Positions 29,172 through 37,776 are shown, counted from the first letter of the stretch. The stretch: DNA of 55,491 nt from Egibacteraceae bacterium (GCA_030446775.1 JAUJMQ010000014.1:4141-59631), one strand, 5' to 3'. Made by a program: numbers and translations. The notes: generated by a model not told the origin, from the letters alone.

Positions 29172-30107
29172 TTAGGGCCGGGTGCCGCGCGGCGACACCC
29201 GCGCGCCGTCGCTGTCGGCGACGGCCCGGGCGAGGGTGGCGGCGAGGTCGCCGACGGAGCGCGGTGCCCCGCTGGCCACGTTGAACGTCCCGTCGACCGG
29301 CTCGGGCCCGGTCAGCGCGAGGACGTTGGCGTGCGCGACGTCGGTGACGTGGACGAAGTCGCGGCGCTGCCTGCCGTCCTCGTACACCGACGGCGCCCGC
29401 CCCGCCGCGAGCGCGCTGCGGAACACGCTCGCCACCCCCGCGTAGGGGGTGTCGCGGGGCATCCGCGGACCGTAGACGTTGTGGTAGCGCAGGACCGTCA
29501 CGGGGGCGGAGTGCTCGCGCCCGTAGGCGACGCACAGGTGCTCCTGCAGCAGCTTCGTGGCGGCGTAGACGTTGCGCGGGTCCGGCGGGGCGTCCTCGGT
29601 CACCGCCCGCGCCTCCAGCGGCCGGCCGCAACGCGGGCAGGCCGGCTCGAAGCGGCCGGCGTCGAGATCGGCGCCGGCCCGCGGCCCGGGGCGTACGGGT
29701 CCGTGCTGGTCGCAGGCGTAGGCGCCCTCGCCGTAGACGACCATCGACCCGGCGAGGACGAGCCGCCCGGCGAAGCGGGCCCGGTGCAGGCCGAGCAGCA
29801 GTCCGGCGGTGCCGCCGGCGTTCGCCGTGACGTAGGCAGCGACGTCGCCGAAGTCGACCCCCAGGCCCACCTTGGCCGCCTGGTGGCAGACCGCGTCCGC
29901 GCCGTCGAGCAGGTCCGGGCGGTCGGCCAGCGAGGCGACGTCGACGAAGGCGTACTCGGCCGCGGGGTTCAGGTGGTCGGGCGGCCCGTCGTGGGCGGCG
30001 GGGTCGAGGCTGTCGACGACCCGGACCCGGTGGCCGAGCGCGACGAGCTCGTCGACGACGTGCGACCCCACGAAGCCGGCTCCGCCGGTGACCAGGATCT
30101 GTGCCAT
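29172..30107 (-). CDS. NAD-dependent sugar-nucleotide epimerase (dTDP-rhamnose 4-epimerase-like)
   Basis: An extended SDR of at least 311 aa with the NAD motif TGGAGFVGSH at 8-17 and catalytic NVYAATK. It includes a two-cysteine insert (ACPRCG) found in a subgroup annotated as dTDP-L-rhamnose 4-epimerases. The clean frame ends at TAA 29172. After a likely break there, the sequence continues as ARRVGVRSARGVVDRVGEFG to a TGA at 29007 that overlaps the GT2 start, so the intact gene probably ran to 29007. First gene of the minus-strand arm; divergent from the methyltransferase gene. Confidence 0.85.
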   Translation of the reverse strand: MAQILVTGGAGFVGSHVVDELVALGHRVRVVDSLDPAAHDGPPDHLNPAAEYAFVDVASLADRPDLLDGADAVCHQAAKVGLGVDFGDVAAYVTANAGGTAGLLLGLHRARFAGRLVLAGSMVVYGEGAYACDQHGPVRPGPRAGADLDAGRFEPACPRCGRPLEARAVTEDAPPDPRNVYAATKLLQEHLCVAYGREHSAPVTVLRYHNVYGPRMPRDTPYAGVASVFRSALAAGRAPSVYEDGRQRRDFVHVTDVAHANVLALTGPEPVDGTFNVASGAPRSVGDLAATLARAVADSDGARVSPRGTRP

Positions 30108-30207
30108 GCCGGCACCGTACGGCCGGGCGTTGCGACAGCCGGCCGCCGCGGCGGGAGTTCCGCGACCTGTAAGAACTGGCCGCCGGATCCCGGCTTACGT
30201 TCGCGTC

Positions 30208-30840
30208 ATGTGGTCCGTCGTCGCCGGGATGCTGCTGCCGAGCGGGTCGGGCGCGCCCGCCGCGCCGGTCGCGCGTCTGGTCGACGCCGGCGGCGCCTCC
30301 CTGGTGTGGCCCCTGCGACGCTGGGCCGGCGACGTCACCGCCGAGGAGCGCCGGCTGCTCGCCCGGGCGGTCGCCCCGGTGCTCGACGTCGGCTGCGGCC
30401 CCGGCCGGGCCGCCGGCCACCTCGCGGCGCAGCGGGTGGACTGCCTCGGGTTGGACGTCGCCGCCGAGGCGGTGCGGATGACCCGCCGCCGCGGAGCCGC
30501 CGCCGTGCGCCGCTGCGTGTTCGAACCCGACCCGGCCGAGGGCCGGTGGGCGACCGTCGTGCTGCTCGACGGCAACATCGGGATCGGCGGCGACCCGCCG
30601 GCGCTCCTGGCCCGGGTCGCCGCGCTGCTCGCGCCCGCGGGGCGGGTGCTGCTCGACGTCGAGCCGCCGGGCGTCCCGTCGCGGCGCCTGCGGCTGCGGC
30701 TGGCCAGCCGCGCCGGCGGGTGGCAGCCGTGGGCGCAGCTGGGTGCCGACGACCTGCCGGCCCTCGCGGCCGGGGCAGGCCTGACCGTCGCGGACGTGTG
30801 GAAGGGAGCGGGCCGGTGGTTCGCACAGCTGGACGCCTGA
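30208..30840 (+). CDS. Class I SAM-dependent methyltransferase
   Basis: A 210-aa Rossmann-type methyltransferase with the SAM loop VLDVGCGPGRAAGHLA and the acidic end of strand 2 in CLGLDVAAEAV. No ribosome site is visible before ATG 30208, so the message may be leaderless. It opens the plus-strand arm, 100 bp from the divergent epimerase gene, and overlaps the next gene by 25 bp. The acceptor is unknown; the conserved neighbourhood (GT2, epimerase, DUF2064, molybdopterin enzyme) suggests a sugar- or lipid-linked product. Confidence 0.85.
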   Translation: MWSVVAGMLLPSGSGAPAAPVARLVDAGGASLVWPLRRWAGDVTAEERRLLARAVAPVLDVGCGPGRAAGHLAAQRVDCLGLDVAAEAVRMTRRRGAAAVRRCVFEPDPAEGRWATVVLLDGNIGIGGDPPALLARVAALLAPAGRVLLDVEPPGVPSRRLRLRLASRAGGWQPWAQLGADDLPALAAGAGLTVADVWKGAGRWFAQLDA

Positions 30841-32027
30841 TCGCCGGGGGAGCGCGGCTGCTCGCGACGCCGCCGCGGTTCCCACCGTTTCGCGCCGGAT
30901 CGTTCCGCAGCCGGCTGCACCACGAGGCACCCGCCGCGTGGCTCGGGGTCGCGCTCGGCGTCACGTTCACGGTGTGCTTCGCCACCGGGCTGCTGTCCCA
31001 CCTCATCCAGCAGCCGGGGAGCTGGTTCGTCTGGACGCCCCGGCCAGCCGGGCTGTACCGGGTCACCCAGGGCCTGCACGTCGTCACCGGCCTGGCGAGC
31101 ATCCCGCTGCTGCTCGCCAAGCTGTTCGTCGTCTACCCCCACCTGTGGGCCTGGCCGCCGGTCCGCGGCGTCGCCTCGGCGGTGGAGCGCCTCGCGATCG
31201 TCCCCCTCGTCGCCGGCAGCCTGTTCCTGCTGCTGTCAGGGCTGCAGAACGTCACCTACTGGTACCCGTGGGGGTTCTTCTTCCCGCCGGCGCACTACTG
31301 GGCGGCGTGGATCACCATCGGTGGGCTGGTCGTGCACGTCGCCGCCAAGGTCCACATCGTCCGGCGGGTCGCCGCAGCGCGCGAGCCCCGCCCCGAGCCG
31401 CCACCGGTGCCCGCGGCGGGACCCGAGGGCGGCCTCAGCCGCCGGGGGATCCTCGCGGCGGCGGGCGCGGCGACGGGCCTGGTGGTGCTGACCACGGCCG
31501 GCACGACCGTCGGGCCGCTCGAGCGGCTGGCGCTGCTGTCGCCGCGGCGGCCGTCGGTCGGGCCGCAGGGCTTCCCGGTCAACAAGACGGCGGCCGGCGC
31601 GCGTGTCCTGGAGACGGCGGTCGATCCGGGCTACCTGCTGCGGGTCACGGGTCGGGTCGACGAGGAGCTCTCGCTGTCGCTGGACGACCTGCGGGCGCTG
31701 CCGCAGCGGTCGGCGGTCCTGCCCATCGCGTGCGTGGAGGGCTGGTCGGCGTCGCCGCGCTGGTCGGGGCTGTCGTTGCCGGACCTGCTGCGCCTCGCCG
31801 GCGCGCCGGCCGGTGTCGCGGTGCACGTGGAGTCCCTGCAGCCGTCGGGGCTGTACCGGGCGACGACGCTCAACCCGGCGTTCGCGGCCGACCCCGACAC
31901 GTTGCTCGCCCTTGACGTCGGAGGCGAGCCGCTCCACCTCGACCACGGGTTCCCGGTGCGGCTGATCGCGCCGAACAACCCGGGGGTGCTGCAGACGAAG
32001 TGGGTCGCCACGGTGACGGTGCTGTGA
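30816..32027 (+). CDS. Molybdopterin-dependent oxidoreductase fused to cytochrome-b-like domain
   Basis: A 403-aa membrane protein. Residues 45-185 hold four or five helices with spaced histidines (His62, 88, 160, 174, 180) that could bind heme. A twin-arginine-like LSRRGILAAAGAATG at 207-221 precedes a further hydrophobic stretch, and residues ~260-400 form a sulfite-oxidase-type molybdopterin domain with the ligand cysteine in LPIACVEGWS (Cys306). The domain appears to face outside the membrane. GTG at 30816 has AGGGAG about 8 nt upstream. The substrate is unknown. The modABC genes at 40-43 kb could supply molybdate. Confidence 0.85.
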   Translation: MVRTAGRLIAGGARLLATPPRFPPFRAGSFRSRLHHEAPAAWLGVALGVTFTVCFATGLLSHLIQQPGSWFVWTPRPAGLYRVTQGLHVVTGLASIPLLLAKLFVVYPHLWAWPPVRGVASAVERLAIVPLVAGSLFLLLSGLQNVTYWYPWGFFFPPAHYWAAWITIGGLVVHVAAKVHIVRRVAAAREPRPEPPPVPAAGPEGGLSRRGILAAAGAATGLVVLTTAGTTVGPLERLALLSPRRPSVGPQGFPVNKTAAGARVLETAVDPGYLLRVTGRVDEELSLSLDDLRALPQRSAVLPIACVEGWSASPRWSGLSLPDLLRLAGAPAGVAVHVESLQPSGLYRATTLNPAFAADPDTLLALDVGGEPLHLDHGFPVRLIAPNNPGVLQTKWVATVTVL

Positions 32028-32521
32028 GCCGGTCACCGTCGCGGCGGGTCGAGGGCGAGGCCAGCCCGCGCGTGTTCTGGACCGGCGTGCTTCTCGGCGT
32101 CGCCGTCATGGCGTGGGGGGTGTACGGGCTGCTGTCGCAGGCCGGCACCGGCCCGCTCGGGATCCGGCTGGTGCGCTGGCTCGGCTGGGTCCTGGGCGGG
32201 CTGGTCGTCCACGACGCGGTTTTCGTGCCGCTCGTGCTGCTCGTCGGGCGGGGGCTGCGCCGCGTGCGGCCGGTGGCGCTGCGGACCCCGGTGCAGGTGG
32301 GCCTCGGGCTGTCGGTGGTGATGACGCTGATCGCGTGGCCGCTGCTGCGCGGCTACGGCCGGACCGCACAGCAGGGCAACGCCTCGATCCTGCCTGGAGA
32401 CTACGTGCCGGCATGGCTCGGCGTCCTCGCCGTCATCTGGGCCGGGGCTGCGGTGCTCGCCCTCGCCGGTGCCCGCAGGCAGCGCAGGGCCGCGGTCAGC
32501 CGAACAGCACCCCGGGGTTGA
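32024..32521 (+). CDS. Small four-helix membrane protein of unknown function
   Basis: A 165-aa protein with four predicted helices (about residues 17-37, 50-72, 88-108 and 133-155) and a charged N terminus. Its GTG start overlaps the TGA of the molybdopterin enzyme gene (GTGA), so it is co-translated and may be an accessory or electron-transfer partner. No domain is recognised. Its 3' end overlaps the convergent FAD-oxidase gene by 26 bp. Confidence 0.75.
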   Translation: MSRSPSRRVEGEASPRVFWTGVLLGVAVMAWGVYGLLSQAGTGPLGIRLVRWLGWVLGGLVVHDAVFVPLVLLVGRGLRRVRPVALRTPVQVGLGLSVVMTLIAWPLLRGYGRTAQQGNASILPGDYVPAWLGVLAVIWAGAAVLALAGARRQRRAAVSRTAPRG

Positions 32522-33881
32522 GCAGCCCGTCGGGGTCGAGCGCGCGTTTGATCGCGGCCATCGCCGCGCGGTCGGTGTCGTCGCGGGTCAACGCCAGCCA
32601 GCGGGTCTTCGCCGTTCCCACGCCGTGCTCGGCGCTGATGCTGCCGCCGAGCGCGGCGACCAGCCGCAGCAGCTCGTCGTCGAGCCGGTCTCCGGCCTCC
32701 GCCGATGCCCCCAGGACGTTGACGTGGACGTTGCCCTCGGCGAGGTGGCCGAACGGCACGAGCCGCGCGCCGGCGGCCGCGCACGCCGCCGCAGCGCGGT
32801 CGACGAGCTCGGGAAGGCGGCCCAGCGGTACGGCGACGTCGAGCTTGCGCACCGGCCCGGTGGCGGCCAGGGCCTCGGTGTGGCGCCCCCGGTACGCCCA
32901 CAGCGCCGCGCGCCCGGCCGGTCGGCGGCCACCGCCGCGTCGGCGACCTCCGCGGTCCCGTCCAGGGCGGCCGCGAGGTCGTCGGTCGGGTCGGTCGACC
33001 CGCGACCTCGACGAGGAGGTACGCCGGATGCTCGGCCCGCAACGGCGCCGGCAGCCCGGTCGCGCCGGCGACGAGGGCCAACCCGTCGGCGGTGAACCAC
33101 TCGGCCGCGGTCAGCCCCGGCAGCCGGGCGCGCAGCCGCGCCAGCAGCCCCAGCGCCGCGCCGGTCGAGACGACGCCGAGGAGCGCGACGACACGGTGGG
33201 CGGAACGCCGACGAGCCGCAGCCGCGCGGCGGTGACGACCGCGAGCGTCCCCTCGCTGCCGGTCAGCAGCCCCGGCAGGTCGTAGCCGGTCGCGTCCTTG
33301 GGCAGCCCGCCCATGCGGCGCAGGACGCGCCCGTCGGCCAGGACCGCCTCGAGCCCGAGGACCTGGGTTCGGGTGGCGCCGTGGCGCACGACGTGGATGC
33401 CGCCGGCGTTGGTCGCGACCGTGCCGCCGACCGTCGCGCTGTCGCGCGCCGCGAAGTCCACGCCGTAGGCGAGGCCGGCGCGGGCGGCGTGCTCGGCCAG
33501 GGCTCGCAGCGTCACGCCGGCGCCGGCGGTCACCTGCCCGGCGGCGGTGTCGACGGGGCCGAGCTCGGTCAGCCGGGCCAGGCTGAGGACCACCTCGCCG
33601 CCGCGCGGGACCCCGCCGCCGACGAGGCCGGTGTTGCCGCCCTGCGGGACGACGCCGACACCGGCCGCGCCGCACGCCCGCAGCACCGCCGCCACCTGCG
33701 CGGTGTCACGCGGGCGCACCACGAGCCGCGCCCGGCCCGACCACCGCCCCGTCCAGTCGGTCTCGTAGGAGCGCGTACGCTCCGGGTCGGTCAGCACGTG
33801 GTCCTGGCCCACGGCCTCGATCAAGCGTCGCGCGAGGGCGTCGCCTCCTGCGGTCGCACCGATCCCTGTCACGCCCCTCAT
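32496..33881 (-). CDS. FAD-binding oxidase, GlcD/lactate dehydrogenase type (frameshifted)
   Basis: A ~460-aa flavoprotein of the VAO/PCMH family (glycolate oxidase subunit GlcD, D-lactate dehydrogenase). The FAD domain has VVPQGGNTGLVGGGVP, DFAARDSATVGGTVATNAGG and LTGSEGTLAVVTAARLRL. The C-terminal oxidase part holds VPFGHLAEGNVHVNVLG, SISAEHGVGTAK and the end NPGVLFG. Single-base breaks near 33190, 33000 and 32925 divide the C-terminal half. ATG at 33881 is used; a GTG three codons later is possible. It would oxidise a 2-hydroxyacid and pass electrons to the quinone pool. Confidence 0.82.
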
Positions 33882-33894
33882 GGTGGACCCCGGG

Positions 33895-34228
33895 CGACGG
33901 CGCGTTCGCCAGGTGCCTGGCCCGCTCGGCATCGACGACCGCGGCCGAAGTGCTCTCCTTCCTACCGGGTGACACCGTGGGCGACGCCGATCCCTGGCCC
34001 GCCTGGGCATGGACCGACCGCCTCCTCGCCCAGGCCGCCCGCGCCGCGCGCCGCTACCACCGCGCCGTGGCCGGCTTCCGCCCATCGGGCGAGGTTCCGT
34101 GGCGCCTCGGTCGCCGGGCGCTGGGTGCCGGGGAGATCGTCTGCCACAACGACCTCGCGCCGTACAACGTCGTCACCCGCGTCGCCGCGGCCGCCGACGA
34201 CCTCCAGAAGGTCATCGACGCCGGCTAG
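33895..34228 (+). pseudogene. Aminoglycoside-phosphotransferase-like fragment
   Basis: The middle of an APH/choline-kinase-fold protein: after a frame break near 33948, VLSFLPGDTVGDADPW, YHRAVAGFRPSGEVPW and the catalytic loop GEIVCHNDLAPYNVV. The expected next block with the metal-binding IIDFD aspartate is missing and the frame stops after VIDAG. The N-terminal nucleotide-binding part is absent too. It is a truncated gene between the FAD oxidase and lpdA genes. Confidence 0.6.
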
Positions 34229-34319
34229 CACCTCCGGGCTGGCCGCCGCCCGGCAGGGCGATCACCGCCTGCACGGGCGTCCCCGCTGGCCCGGAGGGCT
34301 TCTGCACGGGCTTACCGGC

Positions 34320-35741
34320 ATGGCTGCCAAGATGCGCATCGTCGTGATCGGCGGGGGACCGGGGGGCTACGAGGCCGCGCTCGTCGCCGCCGACCACGGC
34401 GCCGACGTCACGGTCGTGTCGCGCGAGGGGCTCGGCGGCAACAGCGTCCTGTGGGACTGCGTGCCGTCCAAGGCGATGATCGTGTCGGCCGAGGCGATGG
34501 GGTGGATGCAGTCGGCGCACCGGCTCGGCGTGCGCCACCCGGGCGGCGCCGACATCGCGAGCGCCGCGACGGTGGACATGGCCGCCGTCATGGACCGCGT
34601 GCGGACCCTGGCCGGCAACCAGTCCGCCGACATCGGCAAGAAGGTCGAAGCCGCCGGGGTCCGTGTCGTCGAGGGCCTGGGACGCCTCGCCGGTCGCGAC
34701 GCGGTGGAGGTCGACACCGCCGACGGCCGCACGCACGTCGTGCCCGCCGACGTCGTCCTCGTCGCGACAGGCAGCCGCCCCCGGCTCCTGCCGTTCTCCC
34801 GCCCCGACGGCGAGCGGGTGTTCACCTCCCGCGAGCTGTTCGCCCTGCGCCGGCTTCCCGAGCGTCTCGTCGTCGTCGGCTCCGGCGCGACGGGGGCGGA
34901 GTACGCCCACGCGTTCGCCCGCTTCGGCAGCGAGGTCCACCTCATCTCCAGCCGCGACCAGGTCCTCCCGGGCGAGGATCCCGACGCCGCGGCGGTCATC
35001 GAGGCGAGCTTCGAGCGCTGGGGCGCCGTCATCCACCGCAAGCGCCGGGCCGTCGACCTCGAGCGCAGCCCCGACGGCGTGCGCGTGAAGATCGGCGAGG
35101 ACGAGTGGGTCGAGGGCAGCCACGCGCTGTTGTGCATCGGCCAGGTGCCGTCGTCGGCCCGGCTCGGGCTCGAGGCCGCCGGCGTGAACATCTCCGACAG
35201 CGGGGCGGTTCCCGTCGACGGGGTCAGCCGCACGAACGTCCACACCGTCTACGCGGCCGGCGACGTCACGGGGCGGATGATGCTCGCGAGCGTCGCGGCG
35301 ATGCAGGGCCGCAACGCGATGTGGCACGCCCTGGGCGAGGCGGTCGCGCCGATCCGCTGGGACGCCGTCGCGGCGTGCGTGTTCACCGACCCGGAGGTCG
35401 CCAGCGTCGGGGTCGGTCCCGGATCGGACCCCGACACGCAGGTGCCCGTGCGGACCGTCACCTTGCCGTTCAGCGGCAACCCGCGGGCCAAGATGGCCCA
35501 GGCCACCGACGGGTTCGTCAAGCTCCACGCGATGCAGGGGTCCGGCACGATCGTCGGGGGCGCGGTGGTCAGCGCCAGCGCCAGCGACCTCGTCATGCCG
35601 ATCTCCGTCGCGGTGCTGAACCGGCTGACGGTGAGCCAGATCGCCCACACCTTCTCGATCTACCCGTCGATGTCGGGTTCGCTGCAGGAGACCGCGCGCC
35701 TGCTCATGGGAGAGCCGACCGGCGACTACGACTCACGGTGA
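34320..35741 (+). CDS. lpdA: NAD(P)H:quinone reductase, LpdA-like flavoprotein
   Basis: A 473-aa pyridine-nucleotide-disulfide-reductase fold with two Rossmann sites (VIGGGPGGYEAA near residue 9 and VVGSGATGAEYAHAF). The redox motif is incomplete: GGNSVLWDCVPSK has Ser42 where the first cysteine should be and only Cys47. The C-terminal catalytic HPTxSE is replaced by YPSMSG, so disulfide reduction is impossible. Both changes fit M. tuberculosis LpdA (Rv3303c), which reduces quinones. ATG at 34320 has no clear ribosome site; ATG 34332 is an alternative. Confidence 0.9.
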   Translation: MAAKMRIVVIGGGPGGYEAALVAADHGADVTVVSREGLGGNSVLWDCVPSKAMIVSAEAMGWMQSAHRLGVRHPGGADIASAATVDMAAVMDRVRTLAGNQSADIGKKVEAAGVRVVEGLGRLAGRDAVEVDTADGRTHVVPADVVLVATGSRPRLLPFSRPDGERVFTSRELFALRRLPERLVVVGSGATGAEYAHAFARFGSEVHLISSRDQVLPGEDPDAAAVIEASFERWGAVIHRKRRAVDLERSPDGVRVKIGEDEWVEGSHALLCIGQVPSSARLGLEAAGVNISDSGAVPVDGVSRTNVHTVYAAGDVTGRMMLASVAAMQGRNAMWHALGEAVAPIRWDAVAACVFTDPEVASVGVGPGSDPDTQVPVRTVTLPFSGNPRAKMAQATDGFVKLHAMQGSGTIVGGAVVSASASDLVMPISVAVLNRLTVSQIAHTFSIYPSMSGSLQETARLLMGEPTGDYDSR

Positions 35742-35753
35742 CCGCCGTCAGCG

Positions 35754-35808
35754 GCCCGCCACGGCGGGCGCCGACTCTGCACAGGCGTCGCCGCGGTGTC
35801 ACGGCGAC
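35754..35808. terminator. Paired hairpins between convergent genes
   Basis: GCCCGC-CACG-GCGGGC at about 35754-35769 and GTCGCCG-(8 nt)-CGGCGAC at 35787-35808 are perfect stems between lpdA (plus) and the permease gene (minus). There is no T tract, so this is a likely bidirectional terminator rather than a classical one. Confidence 0.4.
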
Positions 35809-35820
35809 CGCACCCCAGAC

Positions 35821-36585
35821 TCAGTCGTAGCGGCGGATGAGCCGCACGTTGAGGGCGACCATCAGCACGCCGAGCACCGCCAGGACGGCGAGCCCGCGGG
35901 CCAGCGGCGCCCAGGCGAGGTCGCGCAGGATCAGCGAACGCAGGGCCTCCATCACGTAGGTGACCGGGTTGAAGGTCGCCGCGATCTCCATCGGCCGGGT
36001 CAGCAGGTCCCGGGGCACGAAGTTCGGGGTGAGAAACAGCAGCGGGAAGAACACCAGCCCGCCGGAGTTGGTCGCCGCGGCGCTGCGGGTCTTGAGCGCG
36101 ATGAGCTGCATGAAGCCGGCGAAGACGACGGCCCACAGCGAGGTCAGCACGAGCAGCAGCAACAAGCCCAGCGGACCGCTGGCGATCGAGATCCCCAGCG
36201 GCAGCGCGAGGACGACCAGGATGGTCGTGATGACGACGCTCTTGAGCGCCTCGGCGAACAGGCGCCCCAGGACCAGCGCGCTGCGCGAGACCGGCGCCGC
36301 CCGCAGCTTGTCGAAGTAGCCGCCCTCGATGTCCTCGACGAGGTACAGCGCCGCGGTCCCGAACGACGCGGCGAGCAGCAGCGAGCTGGGCAGCTGGAAG
36401 GCGGCGTAGCTCTGGCCCTCCAGGAACGACGTCGAGCTCGACGGGAAGATCCTGCCGGCCTGACCGACGTTGACGACCAGGAAGAACAACGGGATGAACA
36501 GCGTCGGGATGGACGAGTCCGGTGTGCGCAACGCCTCGCGCAGCGCGCGGCCGCCCAACAGACCCGCCTGCTGGATCGTGTTCAT
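35821..36585 (-). CDS. ABC-2 type permease, DrrB-like
   Basis: A 254-aa membrane protein with six helices. The first cytoplasmic stretch SRSALVLGRLFAEALKSVV and the later FNPVTYVMEALRSLIL are typical of DrrB/NodJ-class permeases of drug and lipid exporters. The start ATG overlaps the end of the ATPase gene (36585 versus 36582), so the pair is coupled. Likely to form a homodimeric channel with the ATPase encoded next to it; the substrate is unknown. Confidence 0.87.
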   Translation of the reverse strand: MNTIQQAGLLGGRALREALRTPDSSIPTLFIPLFFLVVNVGQAGRIFPSSSTSFLEGQSYAAFQLPSSLLLAASFGTAALYLVEDIEGGYFDKLRAAPVSRSALVLGRLFAEALKSVVITTILVVLALPLGISIASGPLGLLLLLVLTSLWAVVFAGFMQLIALKTRSAAATNSGGLVFFPLLFLTPNFVPRDLLTRPMEIAATFNPVTYVMEALRSLILRDLAWAPLARGLAVLAVLGVLMVALNVRLIRRYD

Positions 36586-37382
36586 GTCGACACCTGCTGG
36601 ACCTCACCGGCGACGCGCTCGCGGGTGCGGCCGGTGGCGTCGAGGAAGACCTCGTCGAGGGTGGGGTCGGCGTCCAGCCCGCGGCGCTGCCGCAGCTCGG
36701 CCTTCAGCTGCGCCGGTGTGCCCTCCCGCACGATCAGCCCTCCGTCGATGATGGCCAGCCGGTCGCACAGCTGGTCGGCCTCCTCGAGGTACTGGGTGGT
36801 GAGGAAGACGGTCGTCCCGCGTGCGTTGATCCGTCGCACCTCCTCCCACACGGTGAGCCGGCTCGCGGGGTCCAGACCGGTGGTCGGCTCGTCGAGGAAC
36901 AGCACCTCGGGCTCGTGGACGAGCGCCGACGCGAGGTCCAGGCGCCGCTTCATCCCGCCGGAGTAGCCCTTGATCCGCCGGTCGGCGGCATCCACGAGCT
37001 CGACGAGCTCGAGCAGCTCCTGGGCGCGGGTGGCGGCCTGCACAGCCGAGCTGCCGAACAGCCGCGCCTGCAGGACCAGCAGCTCGCGCCCGGTCTGTCG
37101 GGGGTCCAACCCGGCCTCCTGCAGCGCGACGCCGATGCGCCGGCGCGCGGCGTCCGGGTCGGCGGCGACGTCGATGCCCGCCACGCGTGCGGTGCCCGAC
37201 GTGATCGACATCAGCGTCGTGAGCATCCGGACGGTGGTCGACTTGCCGGCGCCGTTGGGCCCCAGGAACCCGAAGACCTCCCCGGCACCCACGCTCAGGT
37301 CGACGCCCCGAACGGCGTCGACCGTCCCGGCGCGCCCGCGGTACTGCTTGACGAGGCCCTCGGCCTCCACGGCCAGCTTCAT
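36582..37382 (-). CDS. ABC transporter ATP-binding protein, DrrA-like
   Basis: A 266-aa ATPase with Walker A GPNGAGKS, signature YSGGMKRRLDLASALV and Walker B VLFLDEPTTGLDP. The C-terminal GLDADPTLDEVFLDATG matches the DrrA/daunorubicin-resistance tail. ATG at 37382 has no ribosome site, but a TACAGT box ends 7 nt before it, so the transcript is probably leaderless. It forms an exporter with the following permease and is separate from the second exporter whose genes end at 37765. Confidence 0.88.
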   Translation of the reverse strand: MKLAVEAEGLVKQYRGRAGTVDAVRGVDLSVGAGEVFGFLGPNGAGKSTTVRMLTTLMSITSGTARVAGIDVAADPDAARRRIGVALQEAGLDPRQTGRELLVLQARLFGSSAVQAATRAQELLELVELVDAADRRIKGYSGGMKRRLDLASALVHEPEVLFLDEPTTGLDPASRLTVWEEVRRINARGTTVFLTTQYLEEADQLCDRLAIIDGGLIVREGTPAQLKAELRQRRGLDADPTLDEVFLDATGRTRERVAGEVQQVST

Positions 37383-37389
37383 GGCAGGG

Positions 37390-37395
37390 ACTGTA
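37390..37395 (-). promoter_or_regulatory. Possible -10 box of a leaderless promoter for the DrrA-like gene
   Basis: TACAGT (TAnnnT type) is 7 nt upstream of the ATG on the minus strand, with no Shine-Dalgarno in between. No convincing -35 box is seen. Confidence 0.35.
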
Positions 37396-37447
37396 GAGCC
37401 GGCCACCGACAGCCCCTTCGGCGCGGCGGTCACGCCCTCCGCCGCGG

Positions 37448-37546
37448 TCACGCCGCAGCTCCGCGGGCGGGGCTGCCGCCCTTCCCGGCCGCGTCCACAG
37501 CCCCGCCCGTGCCGCTGGGCTGCGGCCTCCCGGGTTCTGCCTGCAT
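37448..37546 (-). CDS. Possible 32-aa small protein
   Basis: A 33-codon frame encoding a Gly/Pro/Ala-rich peptide (starts MQAEPGRPQPSG). Its ATG follows GGGGAGG by 5 nt, one of the best ribosome sites in the window. It lies in the 382-bp gap between two exporter operons, just upstream of the DrrA-like gene. It has no recognisable domain and may be a leader peptide or chance; the rest of the gap holds only the 13-bp repeats. Confidence 0.25.
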   Translation of the reverse strand: MQAEPGRPQPSGTGGAVDAAGKGGSPARGAAA

Positions 37547-37724
37547 TGCATCCTCCCCTACGTCGGTCCTGCCACTTGGACTCCACCGGAAGGCGGAAGT
37601 CATCGGTTCCCAACCGGCTATGGGGATCCTGCGGCCGCCGCACGCCACCCGAGGGGTGCTCGCCGAGCGCTGCCAGACACCGGGACCTGCAGGCGGGTGG
37701 CCATGTCCGCACCCGCCGGTCGAC

Positions 37725-37776
37725 GCTGCTGGCTGCCGCTGCTGGCTGCCGCTGCTGGCTGCCGCTACTGGCTGCC
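37725..37776. repeat. Four 13-bp tandem repeats
   Basis: GCTGCTGGCTGCC three times without change, then one copy with A at the fourth base. The stop codon of the permease gene (37765-37767) lies in the fourth unit. Because 13 is not a multiple of three, gain or loss of a unit changes what follows the permease frame. Confidence 0.85.

Noticed and set aside
29151-32027. Apparent 958-aa plus-strand protein
   Set aside because: Only the last 403 residues are the molybdopterin enzyme; the first part is antisense to the epimerase and out of frame with the methyltransferase gene.
34320-35741. Dihydrolipoamide dehydrogenase of a 2-oxoacid complex
   Set aside because: The first redox cysteine and the catalytic His/Glu are missing.
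37725-37776. Rho-independent terminator in the 13-bp repeats
   Set aside because: The units are direct repeats; GGCTGCC is not followed by its reverse complement, so no stem forms.
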